A stretch of 47,808 nt of DNA, taken from Candidatus Borkfalkia stercoripullorum. GTDB taxonomy: Bacteria; Bacillota; Clostridia; Christensenellales; Borkfalkiaceae. Where the stretch lies: the NCBI GenBank assembly GCA_019119395.1, contig DWXC01000025.1, positions 1-47,808 on the forward strand, written 5' to 3'. Both the position numbers and the translations under genes were made by a program. Positions 1 through 7,166 of the stretch are shown here, in pieces (the stretch's first letter is position 1; each line of letters begins with the position of its first letter). The notes under the pieces are model-generated. The model was given only the letters and a program-made list of their open reading frames with translations. It made no database searches and was not told the origin of the DNA.

Positions 1-909
1 TTGGAAAACGGCACGGATTACGTGCGCTGCACGGAGATATGGCCGACGTGCGAGATCTGCGCGCGGTATCAGGGCCGTATATACTGCATCAGCGGAAAGG
101 ACAGGCGTTTTCCCGCGTTATTCGAAACGGCACTGCGGCGCGGGTATGCGCTCATGCACCCGAATTGCCGCCATGAGTTCATTCCCGTATGGCTCGAACT
201 CATGGACAAAGCCGACCTGGAAAAAGAGATCAGGCACTCGCAGATCCCGAAGGCATCAGACCCTCGTCTCCCCGAAGAGCGGAACGCCTATGCGGACTGG
301 CAGGCGGAGCGGAGGCAGGTGTATAACGAACATGCCTATTTCGAAAAGGCCCGGCAAACGCTCGGGCCGTCGATGCCGTATAAAGACATCGGCGCTTTCC
401 GCCGCTCGTACCGCGCGAAAGAGGGCAGCCTTGCACATCAAAGAAGCCATAACCTCATACGGGATTATCAAAAATATACTGACTATAAGCAGGTTTTAAA
501 AGAAGATCCCGATTTTCCGAAAACCCTTGCCAAATTCCAGGAAATAAAGTATAATAAAGATGTAATCACGTATCAAAGACTGAAAAGGGAAAATGCTACC
601 ATATCTTCAATCAAGAAAAAAGGTTGGTCGGAAACTTTTACGAAGAAAGCGATCAGTGCTTATTATGAGTTTAAGGAAAAAAATATAGAGTTTACCGATC
701 ATGGTATTGCCCGATATTTAAGTCGTAATTTCAATGTTGAGACGATTGAAAAAATCAATGGCAGACCATTTAACTATTATCAAGATGACGGAAAAAAAGT
801 AAAATTTTATGACGGCATTGCTATTATATATAGCGGAGAAAATGATTTGGTTGTTTCAGTAATTGAGCGAAAAAATATTAAGGAGGATTGGCATGAAATC
901 AACAATTAA
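1..909 (+). CDS. MuF-type phage minor capsid protein with C-terminal toxin-like domain (5' end outside window)
   Basis: The frame is open at base 1 (TTG there), so the gene probably starts upstream. The first ~75 visible residues match the end of the phage minor capsid 2 family: CxxC pairs around residues 17-20 and HPNCRH at 53-58. From about residue 150 the DNA becomes markedly AT-rich. The last ~95 residues form a separate small domain with FTDHGIARYLSR at 231-242 and a beta-rich end. That H/R pattern recalls small RNase toxins of the barnase/EndoU/colicin D-RelE group. Phage MuF proteins with swapped C-terminal toxins (MuF polymorphic toxins) are known. The toxin reading is inferred from architecture, base composition and the overlapping small downstream gene. 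Confidence 0.65.
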   Translation: MENGTDYVRCTEIWPTCEICARYQGRIYCISGKDRRFPALFETALRRGYALMHPNCRHEFIPVWLELMDKADLEKEIRHSQIPKASDPRLPEERNAYADWQAERRQVYNEHAYFEKARQTLGPSMPYKDIGAFRRSYRAKEGSLAHQRSHNLIRDYQKYTDYKQVLKEDPDFPKTLAKFQEIKYNKDVITYQRLKRENATISSIKKKGWSETFTKKAISAYYEFKEKNIEFTDHGIARYLSRNFNVETIEKINGRPFNYYQDDGKKVKFYDGIAIIYSGENDLVVSVIERKNIKEDWHEINN

Positions 910-1159
910 AAAACTAGTTTCCATGTTGGAATCATTTCTGTCTGGAAACTATGATGCATTTCAATTCTCCTGTGATTTTCCTGATTTTTGTTACAAGAAT
1001 TATGATAATTTAGAATCCGAATGCAAAGGTTTAGGATATTATCTTGATCAAACAGTACCTGATATATGTGATGAGGGCGAACCTGGTTTTGATTCAACTC
1101 ATATGAAAGGTGAACTGCAAAAAGTTTATCAAAAAGTAAAATCATTTATTAAAGATTAA
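893..1159 (+). CDS. Putative immunity protein for the MuF toxin
   Basis: An 88-residue acidic protein that starts inside the last 17 bases of the toxin gene. A strong AAGGAGG site lies 7 nt upstream of the ATG, within the toxin coding sequence, so translation is probably coupled. The sequence is helical, with acidic patches (residues 50-66) and a lysine-rich last helix. Size, acidity, overlap and AT-rich composition fit a cognate immunity protein. The layout loosely resembles colicin D-type immunity proteins, but I do not assign it to a named family with confidence. A terminator follows directly. Confidence 0.55.
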   Translation: MKSTIKKLVSMLESFLSGNYDAFQFSCDFPDFCYKNYDNLESECKGLGYYLDQTVPDICDEGEPGFDSTHMKGELQKVYQKVKSFIKD

Positions 1160-1162
1160 AAG

Positions 1163-1188
1163 AGCACGGCGGAAGGTCGTGCTTTTTT
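1163..1188 (+). terminator. Rho-independent terminator after the immunity gene
   Basis: Stem AGCACG (1163-1168) pairs with CGTGCT (1178-1183), followed by six T. It starts 4 nt after the immunity stop codon, so the toxin-immunity pair is closed off from the scaffold gene. Confidence 0.75.
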
Positions 1189-1201
1189 AATACAAAAAAC
1201 G

Positions 1202-1228
1202 AGGCAAGGCGAAGGCTTTGCCTTTTTT
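1202..1228 (+). terminator. Second terminator in the prophage remnant
   Basis: Stem AGGCAA (1202-1207) with TTGCCT (1218-1223) and a run of six T. It lies between the immunity gene and the scaffold fragment and backs up the first terminator. Confidence 0.6.
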
Positions 1229-1316
1229 CATGCCCAGAGCAAGGTAAGGCGTAAAAAGGTCGGTGCGCATAAAAAATCTGACGGGAGCGTCCCCGTAAAA
1301 AGCGTAGGAGGAATTT

Positions 1317-1472
1317 ATGAAAAGGCAGGAACTGAAGGCATTGCTCCACGGCGTTGAAAATGCAGGAGAGATCATCGATCAGATCATGGAGATCAACGGC
1401 GCGGACATCGAGAACGCGAAGAAGACCGCAGGCGGCGGAAATGACGCCGTATCGCGCGAAAACGAGCGCCGT
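1317..1472 (+). pseudogene. 5' fragment of a phage Gp20-type scaffold gene
   Basis: A good ribosome site (GGAGG, 1307-1311) precedes the ATG. The first 52 codons read MKRQELKALL... through IDQIMEINGADIENAK to a short GGG-DAVSRENE stretch, which matches the start of Gp20-like phage minor structural/scaffold proteins. After about codon 52 the frame continues to 1880, but the translation is no longer phage-like (many Arg, Ser and Pro). The gene is therefore cut off by the deletion or junction that ends the prophage. Confidence 0.65.
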
Positions 1473-1550
1473 TTCGGCACACCATTCTCGCCTTCGTGTT
1501 TGCACGCCTCGTCTCCGTATCGATTTTTGCGCATTTTAAGAACACCTTTC

Positions 1551-1579
1551 TTGACAGAAATCGAATTCGGTGTTACAAT
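1551..1579 (+). promoter_or_regulatory. Strong sigma-A-type promoter upstream of the aldehyde dehydrogenase
   Basis: TTGACA (1551-1556), 17-bp spacer, TACAAT (1574-1579). The predicted transcript has a leader of about 310 nt before the dehydrogenase start. The leader holds a 9-bp perfect hairpin (1682-1690 with 1696-1704) that is not followed by T. I see no recognisable riboswitch. The non-coding stretch 1473-1897 otherwise shows nothing clear. Confidence 0.7.
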
Positions 1580-1897
1580 ACGCTTGGATCGATTCAATAC
1601 ATCGGACGGAAAAACGGCCTCCCGCTCAAAAACCCCGCCCTTCGGACTGAAAACGGTTTTTTTTGCGCAAACTGTTATCGCGGCGGTGCGGCATGCGCAC
1701 CGCCGGACGGAGATTTTCCGATTCACTATCGGTATCGTTTCAAACGCCCGAAAATCAATCGTACAGACATTTTTATTCAATCTCGTAAAGAGAGTCGCCA
1801 GACGGCCTTACGCGGCTCTGAATGCCGATTTTCAGCCCTGTATGCCGTCGCAACGAAACAACGCGCCTCTCCGTTCATAAATAAAAAGGAGCGATTC

Positions 1898-3268
1898 ATG
1901 GACATCCAAAAAACTCTCGGCTCTCTGCGCCGCTTTTTTTCTTCGGGAAAGACCCTTTCCGCGGAATACAGGCTCAACGCATTGGCAAATCTTGAAAAGG
2001 CGATCCGCGCCCGCGAGGAAGAAATTCTCGCCGCGCTCGCCCGCGACCTCGGCAAAAGCCGTACGGAAGGGTATATGACCGAGCTCGGAATGGTATATTC
2101 GGAACTTTCTTATATGCGCAGGCACGTAAAAAAACTCATGCGGCCCGTCCGAGCGAAAACGCCGACGGCGCAGCTGCCCGCAAAGAGTTTTTCCCTGCCC
2201 TGCCCGTACGGAACGGCCCTCATCGTAAGCCCCTGGAACTATCCCTTTCAGCTGACGATGGTTCCGCTCGTCGACTGCATCGCCGCAGGGAATTGCGCGC
2301 TCGTAAAACCGAGCGCTTCCGCCGCTGAGACGGCAAAAATCATCGGAACCATCCTGAAAGAGGCTTTTCCTCCCGAATACGTGTCTGTTGCAGAGGGGGA
2401 CAGAAAGGAAAACGCCGATCTCTTCCGCCAAAAATACGACGTCGTTTTCTTCACGGGGGGCAAAGAAACGGGCCGCCGCGTCGCGCAGTGCGCGGCCGAA
2501 AACCTCACGCCCGCCGTTTTGGAACTGGGCGGGAAAAGCCCCTGCATCGTCGCCGAGGACGCGGATATCCGCCTTTCCGCGCGGCGCATCGCTTTCGGAA
2601 AACTGCTCAACTCGGGCCAGACCTGCGTCGCTCCCGACTACGTTCTCGTCCATCCGAAAATCAGGGCGGATTTCGTGCGGGCGCTCGAAGAGGAGACCGT
2701 CCGCATGTACGGGGAGAACCCGCTTTCCTCTCCCGATTATCCGAAGATGATCAACCGCCGGCAGTTTGACCGCGTCATCCGCCTGATAGACCCGTCAAAA
2801 GTCGTTTTCGGCGGGGGTTACGACGAAAACTCGCTCAAAATCATGCCGACCGTGCTCGAAAACGTCTCTTTCGAGGACGAAGTCATGCGGGAAGAGATCT
2901 TCGGCCCCGTCCTGCCCGTGCTGGAAGCGGAAACGTTGGAGGACGTAAAGTCGGCGATCGCGCGCAATCCGTCTCCTCTCGCGCTGTATTGGTTCGGAAA
3001 GGACAAAAAAGCCGCGATGCGCGCCGTCCGCGAGATCTCTTTCGGCGGCGGCTGCCTCAACGATACGGTCATGCATCTTGCCACGCACGAACTGGGTTTC
3101 GGCGGTGTGGGGGAAAGCGGAACGGGCGCTTACCACGGCGCGCGCGGGTTTTTCGCCTTTTCGCACGTCAAGAGCATCCTGGACAAAAGCCTGAAACTCG
3201 ATCTCCCTTATCGGTACGCCCCTTTTTCGGCCGCCAAAGAAAAAGTCATCCGCAAAAACATGAAATGA
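1898..3268 (+). CDS. Aldehyde dehydrogenase, class 3-like
   Basis: A 456-residue NAD(P)-dependent aldehyde dehydrogenase that oxidises aldehydes to acids, probably cytosolic. Catalytic residues are visible: Asn114 in SPWNYP, Glu209 in LELGGKSP, Cys243 in NSGQTC. The compact length and the late EIFGPVLPV segment fit the ALDH3/YwdH group rather than the ~490-residue classical enzymes. The ATG at 1898 was chosen because AAAGGAG lies 6 nt upstream and the enzyme fold begins there; the frame is open further upstream without homology. It is transcribed alone, from a strong promoter to a strong hairpin. The natural substrate cannot be told from sequence. Confidence 0.9.
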   Translation: MDIQKTLGSLRRFFSSGKTLSAEYRLNALANLEKAIRAREEEILAALARDLGKSRTEGYMTELGMVYSELSYMRRHVKKLMRPVRAKTPTAQLPAKSFSLPCPYGTALIVSPWNYPFQLTMVPLVDCIAAGNCALVKPSASAAETAKIIGTILKEAFPPEYVSVAEGDRKENADLFRQKYDVVFFTGGKETGRRVAQCAAENLTPAVLELGGKSPCIVAEDADIRLSARRIAFGKLLNSGQTCVAPDYVLVHPKIRADFVRALEEETVRMYGENPLSSPDYPKMINRRQFDRVIRLIDPSKVVFGGGYDENSLKIMPTVLENVSFEDEVMREEIFGPVLPVLEAETLEDVKSAIARNPSPLALYWFGKDKKAAMRAVREISFGGGCLNDTVMHLATHELGFGGVGESGTGAYHGARGFFAFSHVKSILDKSLKLDLPYRYAPFSAAKEKVIRKNMK

Positions 3269-3286
3269 TCATTAAAAAAACCGAAA

Positions 3287-3314
3287 CCGTCCCCGCGCAT
3301 CAGCGCGGGGACGG
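3287..3314 (+). terminator. Terminator after the aldehyde dehydrogenase
   Basis: Perfect 12-bp stem (3287-3298 with 3303-3314), loop ATCA, followed by CCTCTTT. The T tract is short but the stem is very stable. Confidence 0.65.
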
Positions 3315-3375
3315 CCTCTTTAAGGGGTGCTTTTATATAGTCCGGAAACCGCGCAGATTGCGGCCTTCCGCCGTT

Positions 3376-3726
3376 TTATTCGTTCAGCAAGGCGCTGCTC
3401 ATTTCTAAAATTTCTTTCGCATACTTTTTTTTGCGTGAAGAAAGGATGGCTTTATAGATAAAATAATTCACGCACACCATCGCTATTCCGACGACGCCGA
3501 TCACGATCCCCGGTACGAACAAGCCGCCTATGACTTCCATGGCCATGCACATGCCGACACCGAGCACCAACGCGCCTATGATCCCGAACGTATACGCGAA
3601 GATCTCCGCGGGGAGCCTTACCTTTTTATCCTTTTTTTTGAGTTTTTCCAAAGAAGAATCTTCTTCTCTCTCCTCGTATCGTTCGCGCATTTTTTTGATC
3701 TCTTTTACTTCTTTTTCTTCTAACAC
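3376..3726 (-). CDS. Small two-TM membrane protein
   Basis: A conserved Clostridia family with no proven function. A charged coiled N-terminal part (about 45 residues, rich in Glu/Lys) precedes the motif RLPAEIFAY and two hydrophobic segments, then a basic tail. Similar proteins are sometimes labelled dihydropteridine reductase, for which nothing in the sequence gives support. Start choice: the ATG at 3762 overlaps a TATAAT (3761-3766) and lacks a ribosome site. The in-frame GTG at 3726 has AAAGGAG about 11 nt upstream, so I prefer it (116 residues). The ATG start would give 128. It is followed by no gene on its strand. Confidence 0.6.
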   Translation of the reverse strand: MLEEKEVKEIKKMRERYEEREEDSSLEKLKKKDKKVRLPAEIFAYTFGIIGALVLGVGMCMAMEVIGGLFVPGIVIGVVGIAMVCVNYFIYKAILSSRKKKYAKEILEMSSALLNE

Positions 3727-3760
3727 GGTTTGTTTGTCTCCTTTTCTTTTTTGTGCTTTC

Positions 3761-3792
3761 ATTATAAGGCGGAAATGTTTTTTTGCTGTCAA
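3761..3792 (-). promoter_or_regulatory. Possible promoter of the small membrane protein
   Basis: On the minus strand TTGACA (3787-3792) and TATAAT (3761-3766) are both perfect, but the 20-bp spacer is long. If the TATAAT is used, transcription starts downstream of the ATG at 3762 and supports the GTG start at 3726. Confidence 0.4.
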
Positions 3793-3886
3793 AAAAAAGT
3801 AAAAGAACCGTTTTAAAAACGTAAACGTTTTATAAAAGGCGCTTAATAAAATTTTCGCAAAATCGGTGTCTGACATTTTTAACAGA

Positions 3887-3914
3887 AAAAAAACTCCCGC
3901 ATGGGGAGTTTTTT
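3887..3914. terminator. Bidirectional terminator below jag
   Basis: Stem AAAACTCCC (3890-3898) with GGGAGTTTT (3904-3912), flanked by A-rich sequence on the left and T-rich on the right. It ends the minus-strand rpmH-to-jag cluster 9 bp after the jag stop. Confidence 0.75.
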
Positions 3915-3922
3915 CGTTTCAA

Positions 3923-4813
3923 TTATTCTTCGCCCTTGTTCTCGTTCTTTGCCGCGTTGCTGTTGCCGAGGTAAGTGCCGAAGTAGGGGGTGCGCTTTGC
4001 GGCGGGTTTCGCGCCGTAAGAGGAACTTCTGCCGTCCCTTCCGCCTCTTCTTTCTCTGTCGTAGGGCTTTCCTTCGCGGCCTTCTTTGTTGTACCCTTCT
4101 TTATTGTATCCGCCGCGCCTGTCGGAATTTCTCCTGTCCCGGTTAAATCCGCCCCTTCTGTCGTCCCTGCCCCTTCTGTCGAAGCGGTCGCTTCCGGGGC
4201 GCAGGTTGTTGGGAATGACGACGATGTAGCGGTTAGGCTCTTTGCCTTCGCTCTGCGTCTTTACTTCCGTGCTGTCGGCAAGGGCCGCGTGGATGACTCT
4301 CCTTTCATAAGGTGTCATCGGCTCGAGGGAAAGTTTCCTGCCCGTGCGCACCGCTTTTTCGGCAAGTTTGTTCGCAAGGCGTTTGAGGGTCTCTTCCCTC
4401 TTTTCGCGGTAATTTTCGCAATCTACGACGACGCGTTTATACTCGTCCCTGCCGATGTTGGCCACCGCGCCCGCCAAAACCTGCAGCGCGTCGAGGACTT
4501 CGCCCCTGTGCCCGATCACGGAATAAGAATTGGTCGCGATCACGTTGATCTTGGTGTGTTCGCCGTCCTCGTCCAGTTCGTTGGTCGCCGCGATGCCCAA
4601 AAGGGGATAGATCCCTTCGAGAAATTCCACGGCCCTCTCTCCGTCCGTCATCTTTTTGCTGATCTTCACTTTCGCTTTGACGGATTTGAACAATCCCTTT
4701 TTGCCTTCTTCGAGTACGACCACTTCCGCCTCTTCGCGCGCAAGTCCTAAGGTTTTAAGCCCCTCTTCGGTCGCCTCTTCCACCGTTTTTCCGGTGAATT
4801 CGTATTCTTTCAT
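3923..4813 (-). CDS. jag: RNA-binding protein Jag (KhpB/EloR)
   Basis: A 296-residue cytosolic RNA-binding protein that works with KhpA in cell elongation control and sRNA binding. Domain order: Jag_N (about 1-50), a KH domain (about 75-150) and R3H (about 150-205) with PMTPYERRVIH. After R3H comes an unusual ~90-residue tail rich in Arg, Gly, Asp and Tyr (RRGG, YNKEG repeats), like an RGG box. It is the last gene of the rpmH-rnpA-yidD-yidC-jag cluster. GGGAGG lies about 10 nt before the ATG. Family assignment is firm; the role of the tail is unknown. Confidence 0.93.
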   Translation of the reverse strand: MKEYEFTGKTVEEATEEGLKTLGLAREEAEVVVLEEGKKGLFKSVKAKVKISKKMTDGERAVEFLEGIYPLLGIAATNELDEDGEHTKINVIATNSYSVIGHRGEVLDALQVLAGAVANIGRDEYKRVVVDCENYREKREETLKRLANKLAEKAVRTGRKLSLEPMTPYERRVIHAALADSTEVKTQSEGKEPNRYIVVIPNNLRPGSDRFDRRGRDDRRGGFNRDRRNSDRRGGYNKEGYNKEGREGKPYDRERRGGRDGRSSSYGAKPAAKRTPYFGTYLGNSNAAKNENKGEE

Positions 4814-4862
4814 TTGGTTTCTTTCCTCCCTTCCGAGCCGAGTGTTGCCCCGCGCATCGTTT

Positions 4863-6305
4863 TTATTTCTTTTTGTCTTTTTTAGCGTTTTTGTCCGCGC
4901 TCTGCTGCGCCGAGCGGGGGATGCGTTTGTTGTATTTTTCCTGTATTTCCTTTTCTTCTATCTTTTTGAATTTCGAATCGATCACAAGGTTGATGAGCAC
5001 CGTGCTCAACACGCCGAACAGACTGCTCGTGATCATGTAGATGCTGAAAGCGGCGCTGTACATGAACGCGAAGATACCGAAGATGATCGGCATGACGATC
5101 ATCATGACTTTCTGCGTCTTTTTTCCGCGGCCGTCCGCCGTCTGCAGTTCGTTCTGCGCCTTGTTGCTCTTGGACACGATGAACTGCGAAAGGAACATGC
5201 TGCCGATCGATATAACGATCAATATGAAGTATCCGTTCGCCGTACCCTTTTCGTAGGAAAGGTTCGCCGTCACTTCCTCGTAAAAATCTTCGGTAATTTC
5301 AACGTTGACTTTGCTTGCGGAACTCCTGAAATCGGAATATCCTTGCACGGGGTGGGTATACGAAGTGTCCGAAAGCCAGATGTTTTTCACCCACAAAAAG
5401 CCTTCTTTGTTGTTGTCGTAATAATCTTCGGCGGCGTCCCTTCCTCTCTGTTTGACGAATTCTTCCGCGACCATTTCCTCCGTCCAGGGTTCTTCGTCCC
5501 CGGCGTGCGCGTCGCGTATCGCCTGCAGGGCCGCCTGCACGTTTTCGTCGGAAGAGGAAAGCACCGCTTCCGTCTGAATATAATAAGAAGTCGCCGCTTC
5601 CACGCCGTTCCAATCAACGGAAGAAGGGTCTGCGATCTCAGCCGCGTCCGACGTGTAAAGGTTTTGTACCTGCGTATAGGACACAAAATTCTCTTCGCCG
5701 TAATATTGCACCGTGCGCGTGATCAGGTATATCACGTTTCCGTCCTCGTCTTTCTGCGGTTCGCTTTCGCCGTCGCGGATATAGGGGACGGGTTCGGAAA
5801 TAACGGGGGTGCTCCCCGTTTCGGGCGCGTAAGCCACGATCGCCTCGGAATATGCGTTCGCCATGCCGTTGTAAACGCGCACGTTGGAATACTGCGAATA
5901 AGAAGTGAACGCCCCTAAAACGAAAAAGAAGATGACGAGCGTGACGATCATGGGAAGGCACGCGCCGAACATGGAGTAGCCGTTCTTTTTGTACAACTCC
6001 ATCATCTTCATGTTGTATGCCTGCTGGTCGTTCTGGTACTGTTTTTGCAGTTTTTCCAGCTGCGGCCGCATTTTTTCCATTTTCAAACTGTTTTTCCTCA
6101 TCTTCGACTTGGAATAGATGTCGAGCGGGAGGGTGATGAGTTTGAGTACGATGGTGAAAACGATGATGCCGAGCCCCACGTAGCTCCCGAACAGTTCGAT
6201 GATCCAGCGCACGGCCTGTCCGAGCCAGTTGAGCCCGCCCGCGCCGTCGATGAAGAACAGTTCTATGGAAGTGGCATTCAGCATCGAAAACAAGAATCCT
6301 GCCAT
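4863..6305 (-). CDS. yidC: Membrane protein insertase YidC/Oxa1
   Basis: Inserts and folds membrane proteins, with or without SecYEG. Hydrophobic segments lie near residues 40-62, 112-135, 357-378 and 400-440. A positive residue needed in the hydrophilic groove is present as Lys55 in TIVLKLITLPL. The protein is 480 residues, far longer than the ~260 of typical Gram-positive YidC. The extra length is a ~210-residue acidic extracytoplasmic segment (about 140-350) between the second and third membrane segments, which shows no homology I can name. A basic C-terminal tail (KNAKKDKKK) fits ribosome contact. It sits between yidD and jag as in most Firmicutes. Confidence 0.93.
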   Translation of the reverse strand: MAGFLFSMLNATSIELFFIDGAGGLNWLGQAVRWIIELFGSYVGLGIIVFTIVLKLITLPLDIYSKSKMRKNSLKMEKMRPQLEKLQKQYQNDQQAYNMKMMELYKKNGYSMFGACLPMIVTLVIFFFVLGAFTSYSQYSNVRVYNGMANAYSEAIVAYAPETGSTPVISEPVPYIRDGESEPQKDEDGNVIYLITRTVQYYGEENFVSYTQVQNLYTSDAAEIADPSSVDWNGVEAATSYYIQTEAVLSSSDENVQAALQAIRDAHAGDEEPWTEEMVAEEFVKQRGRDAAEDYYDNNKEGFLWVKNIWLSDTSYTHPVQGYSDFRSSASKVNVEITEDFYEEVTANLSYEKGTANGYFILIVISIGSMFLSQFIVSKSNKAQNELQTADGRGKKTQKVMMIVMPIIFGIFAFMYSAAFSIYMITSSLFGVLSTVLINLVIDSKFKKIEEKEIQEKYNKRIPRSAQQSADKNAKKDKKK

Positions 6306-6323
6306 TTGCTTTTTACCGATTTT

Positions 6324-6617
6324 TTAATAGAGCCACCGAACCTTGAAATAATTTTCCGGAACGGGATCGTAACCGCCTTTCGAAAAGGGGTTACAACGCA
6401 AAAGCCGCCACGAACCGAGCAGAATGCCCACGATCACGCCGTGATTGTTGATCGCTTCAAGCATATACTGCGAACAGGTAGGGCGGTAAAGACACGTCTT
6501 TTTTGAAAAATTTTTCTGATAAAAGACGATGGCATGCATCAGAAACATCTTGATATACGGCCTGAAAACGTATTTCCGCAGGTTTTTGAAAAAAACCCGG
6601 ACTTCCTGCCTGTTCAT
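6324..6617 (-). CDS. yidD: Membrane protein insertion efficiency factor YidD
   Basis: 97 residues with the family hallmark [15 protein letters not shown] and the later [19 protein letters not shown]. It is a small membrane-associated helper of YidC-dependent insertion. Its ATG overlaps the stop codon of rnpA (ATGA, 6614-6617), so the two are translationally coupled. The frame extends further upstream but there it only shadows rnpA. Confidence 0.95.
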   Translation of the reverse strand: MNRQEVRVFFKNLRKYVFRPYIKMFLMHAIVFYQKNFSKKTCLYRPTCSQYMLEAINNHGVIVGILLGSWRLLRCNPFSKGGYDPVPENYFKVRWLY

Positions 6618-6934
6618 CGGAGAAGCCCTTCTTTCCTGAAAGAGGAAAAGAGGCTCTTTTCGAACGCTTTCAGAGAATATTTTTCCGCCTGCCTGGGTAT
6701 GAGTATGAAGAAAAAACAGCCGTTTATCTCTTTTTCGGTCTTTCTGAAAGCTTCCCTGAGCAATCTTTTGATGCGGTTGCGTTTCACGCTTTTGCCGTGC
6801 TTTTTGCTCACGCACAGCCCCATCCTCGTCTCTTTTGCAGGCAAATACAATACAATTAAAGCAGGGGAAAAAAGTTTTTTTCCCCTTGCAAACAATTTAC
6901 GGAAATCGCTGTTTTTCTTTAATCTCGTATACAA
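6614..6934 (-). CDS. rnpA: Ribonuclease P protein component
   Basis: 106 residues. Protein subunit of RNase P, which assists the catalytic RNA in 5' maturation of tRNA. The conserved RNR-type basic motif is seen as [20 protein letters not shown] in the middle of the protein, and the N-terminus begins with the usual [11 protein letters not shown]. It lies directly after rpmH and overlaps yidD by 4 nt, the standard order in bacteria. Confidence 0.96.
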   Translation of the reverse strand: MYTRLKKNSDFRKLFARGKKLFSPALIVLYLPAKETRMGLCVSKKHGKSVKRNRIKRLLREAFRKTEKEINGCFFFILIPRQAEKYSLKAFEKSLFSSFRKEGLLR

Positions 6935-6955
6935 GACGCACCTTTTTTGAGAAAA

Positions 6956-7090
6956 TTAAGCGGAAATTTTCTTTCTGCCCTTGTCTCTCCTTCTTTTAAG
7001 GGTCTTTCTCCCTCCCTGGGTCTTCATCCTCTGACGAAAACCGTGCACTTTGCTTCTCTGCCTCTTTTTCGGCTGATAAGTTCTTTTCAT
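6956..7090 (-). CDS. rpmH: 50S ribosomal protein L34
   Basis: 44 residues: [19 protein letters not shown], then GGRKTL and a basic [12 protein letters not shown] end, an unmistakable bL34. AGGAG lies upstream at a slightly long spacing (about 13 nt). It is the first gene of the cluster running to jag and has its own promoter just after the dnaN stop. Confidence 0.98.
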   Translation of the reverse strand: MKRTYQPKKRQRSKVHGFRQRMKTQGGRKTLKRRRDKGRKKISA

Positions 7091-7130
7091 TTTACCGTCA
7101 ATTCTCCTATTTTAATATGGTTTCTCAAGT

Positions 7131-7160
7131 ATTATACATAAAATCCGGCGCGCCTGTCAA
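7131..7160 (-). promoter_or_regulatory. rpmH promoter
   Basis: Minus-strand TTGACA (7155-7160), 18-bp spacer, TATAAT (7131-7136): both hexamers match consensus. It lies 7 bp after the dnaN stop, so the ribosomal/insertase cluster does not depend on dnaN transcription. Confidence 0.85.
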
Positions 7161-7166
7161 CCGTTT

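Larger units (their letters stand above)
1..1472 (+). mobile_element. Remnant of a tailed-phage prophage (right end)
   Basis: Minor capsid protein, then a small gene, then a Gp20-type scaffold start: this is the normal head-gene order of tailed phages. Phage coding sequence ends abruptly inside the scaffold gene near 1472, and ordinary chromosomal sequence follows. The left limit lies outside the window. No integrase or attachment site is visible here, so this looks like a deletion remnant rather than an intact prophage end. Confidence 0.7.

Noticed and set aside
1473-1880. Continuation of the scaffold reading frame as a 187-residue protein
   Set aside because: After codon ~52 the translation loses phage similarity and runs through a strong promoter; it is an open frame by chance.
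3376-3762. Dihydropteridine reductase annotation for the small membrane protein
   Set aside because: The protein has two membrane helices and no nucleotide-binding motif; the name seems to be an inherited label.
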